Of a stretch of 6,623 nucleotides of DNA, positions 6,112-6,623 are shown in pieces. The notes under the pieces were generated by a model. It did not search any database. It saw only the letters and a list, made by a program, of their open reading frames with translations, and was not told the DNA's origin. The DNA is from JAZSQT01 sp045538075 (GTDB lineage: Bacteria; Chrysiogenota; Deferribacteres; Deferribacterales; Mucispirillaceae). The translations under genes and the position numbers were made by a program. The stretch is taken from NCBI GenBank assembly GCA_045538075.1, contig JAZSQT010000086.1:1-6623 (forward strand). Direction: 5' to 3'. Position 1 is the stretch's first letter. Every line of letters starts with the position of its first letter.

Positions 6112-6185
6112 TTAAGTTACTTCTTTATTTATCAATATGTCTGGATACAGCAAAATGGGTGGCTTGTTTTATCCAGACATTTTTA
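6112..6185 (+). ncRNA. Possible small RNA of about 70 nt
   Basis: The stretch runs from the expected start of the G-tract promoter to the T run after the hairpin at 6137-6180. It begins with about 25 AT-rich unpaired bases, then one long hairpin, a common small-RNA layout. An ATG at 6137 opens only 19 codons and has no ribosome site. It may instead be an attenuated leader, but no gene follows in the window. Existence is inferred from the flanking signals only. Confidence 0.25.
6137..6185 (+). terminator. Hairpin with T tract, candidate terminator
   Basis: ATGTCTGGATA (6137-6147) and TATCCAGACAT (6170-6180) are perfect 11-bp reverse complements around a 22-base loop, with T residues at 6180-6184 directly after. 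The stem is the most GC-rich stretch in this intergenic part. The long loop is unusual for an intrinsic terminator, so it could also be a palindromic insertion or a protein-binding site. Confidence 0.45.
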
Positions 6186-6623
6186 TGTGGTTTTAATCTT
6201 AAATAAACTCTAAAAGTATATAAAAAATAATATATTGCAGAATAATTGCTTTTATCAACAATTAAAGTTGTAGCTAATGGTATATCAATTATTTTGTTAA
6301 TACATTTAAAATAATAAAAGTGAAAAAATATTCAAAATTATAAACCTAAAAAATCTATTTAGAACTTCTCTTGCTGATTATAAATAAATAATAACTTGTT
6401 ATGCAATGCCTTACTTGCAATATAAAACTATTATTAAACAATTTATTAAAGTATAATTATATTGATAAGATATTAAAGATAGAAATAATTATACTTATTA
6501 TCATTTTTTATAAGGTTGGTTTATTTTATGAATATAAACGAAAAATGTAATTTTGAAAATTATATAGCAAAAATGTATAGTTTATGCTAAAACAATGTGA
6601 AGTAATATTATATATAATTACGT
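6186..6623. other. AT-rich region without an intact gene
   Basis: Stops are frequent in all frames. The best readings are a startless minus-strand frame of about 65 codons covering roughly 6330-6132 and a 20-codon plus-strand ORF at 6528-6590 (MNINEKCNF...), and neither is recognisable. Apart from the inverted repeat at 6449-6496 I see nothing supportable. Together with the methyltransferase remnant it looks like decayed sequence or a long regulatory spacer before a gene beyond the window. Confidence 0.5.
6449..6496. repeat. Perfect 12-bp AT-rich inverted repeat
   Basis: AAGTATAATTAT (6449-6460) and ATAATTATACTT (6485-6496) are exact reverse complements with 24 bases between them. The arms include TATAATT/AATTATA, similar to the AT-rich half-sites of Helicobacter-type NikR boxes, but the spacing is far too wide for one such box. 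It could be a wide-spaced operator or a cruciform; chance is possible in such AT-rich sequence. Confidence 0.35.

Noticed and set aside
6137..6196. 19-codon ORF starting MSGYSKMGG over the hairpin
   Set aside because: There is no ribosome site and it lies across a perfect palindrome that is open in several frames, so coding is unlikely.
6132..6330. Startless minus-strand frame of about 65 codons ending in FAVSRHIDK
   Set aside because: An open stretch of this length is plausible by chance, it has no start or ribosome site, and the ending only loosely recalls a helix-turn-helix.
6528..6590. 20-codon ORF MNINEKCNF...
   Set aside because: Too short, with a weak ribosome site and no recognisable similarity; it could be a leader peptide but nothing supports it.

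Overview
The window is very AT-rich (roughly 70% or more A+T by eye) and comes from a diderm, probably motile bacterium that lives at low or changing oxygen. The evidence for this is an RseC/MucC-family membrane protein, an exported periplasmic-type metallopeptidase fusion, a NikR metalloregulator and a chemoreceptor ending in a bacteriohemerythrin domain. This combination would fit Deferribacterota (Mucispirillum-like) or another low-GC diderm such as a campylobacterium. That placement is inference; no rRNA or marker gene is present.

Layout. Positions 1-508 hold no gene. They contain three kinds of palindromic, GC-richer repeat: a 16-bp inverted repeat around a 51-nt loop (11-93), two facing copies of a short palindromic repeat (234-316), and a run of hairpins of which two share an AGGACA loop (326-432). 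Positions 509-3830, minus strand, form a two-gene operon. The first gene encodes a 978-residue exported protein combining an M1-like gluzincin peptidase, a ChaN-like haem-binding domain and a PDZ domain. One base later follows an RseC/MucC-family membrane protein. The divergent plus-strand operon runs from 3931 to 5885: nikR, then 14 bases later a two-TM methyl-accepting chemotaxis protein with a C-terminal bacteriohemerythrin. It ends in a clear intrinsic terminator (5892-5920). The intergenic region of about 100 bp between the two operons carries a 28-bp dyad with the overall span of a NikR operator. This suggests autoregulation of nikR and perhaps co-regulation of the peptidase/ChaN operon.

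Positions 5886-6623 contain no intact gene. They hold a 33-codon remnant that reads like the N-terminus of an adenine/cytosine-N DNA methyltransferase. Next comes a promoter-like TTGACA ... TATACT pair whose spacer contains nine consecutive G residues, the layout of a phase-variable promoter. About 30 bases on lies an 11-bp hairpin followed by T residues, so the predicted transcript is only about 70 nt. A 12-bp inverted repeat lies at 6449-6496.

How the genes may work together (inference): NikR senses Ni(II) and controls its own operon, so a metal signal would set the level of a cytoplasmic, diiron-based oxygen chemoreceptor. The divergent operon handles envelope peptides and possibly haem or iron. 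Both sides therefore concern metal and redox state.
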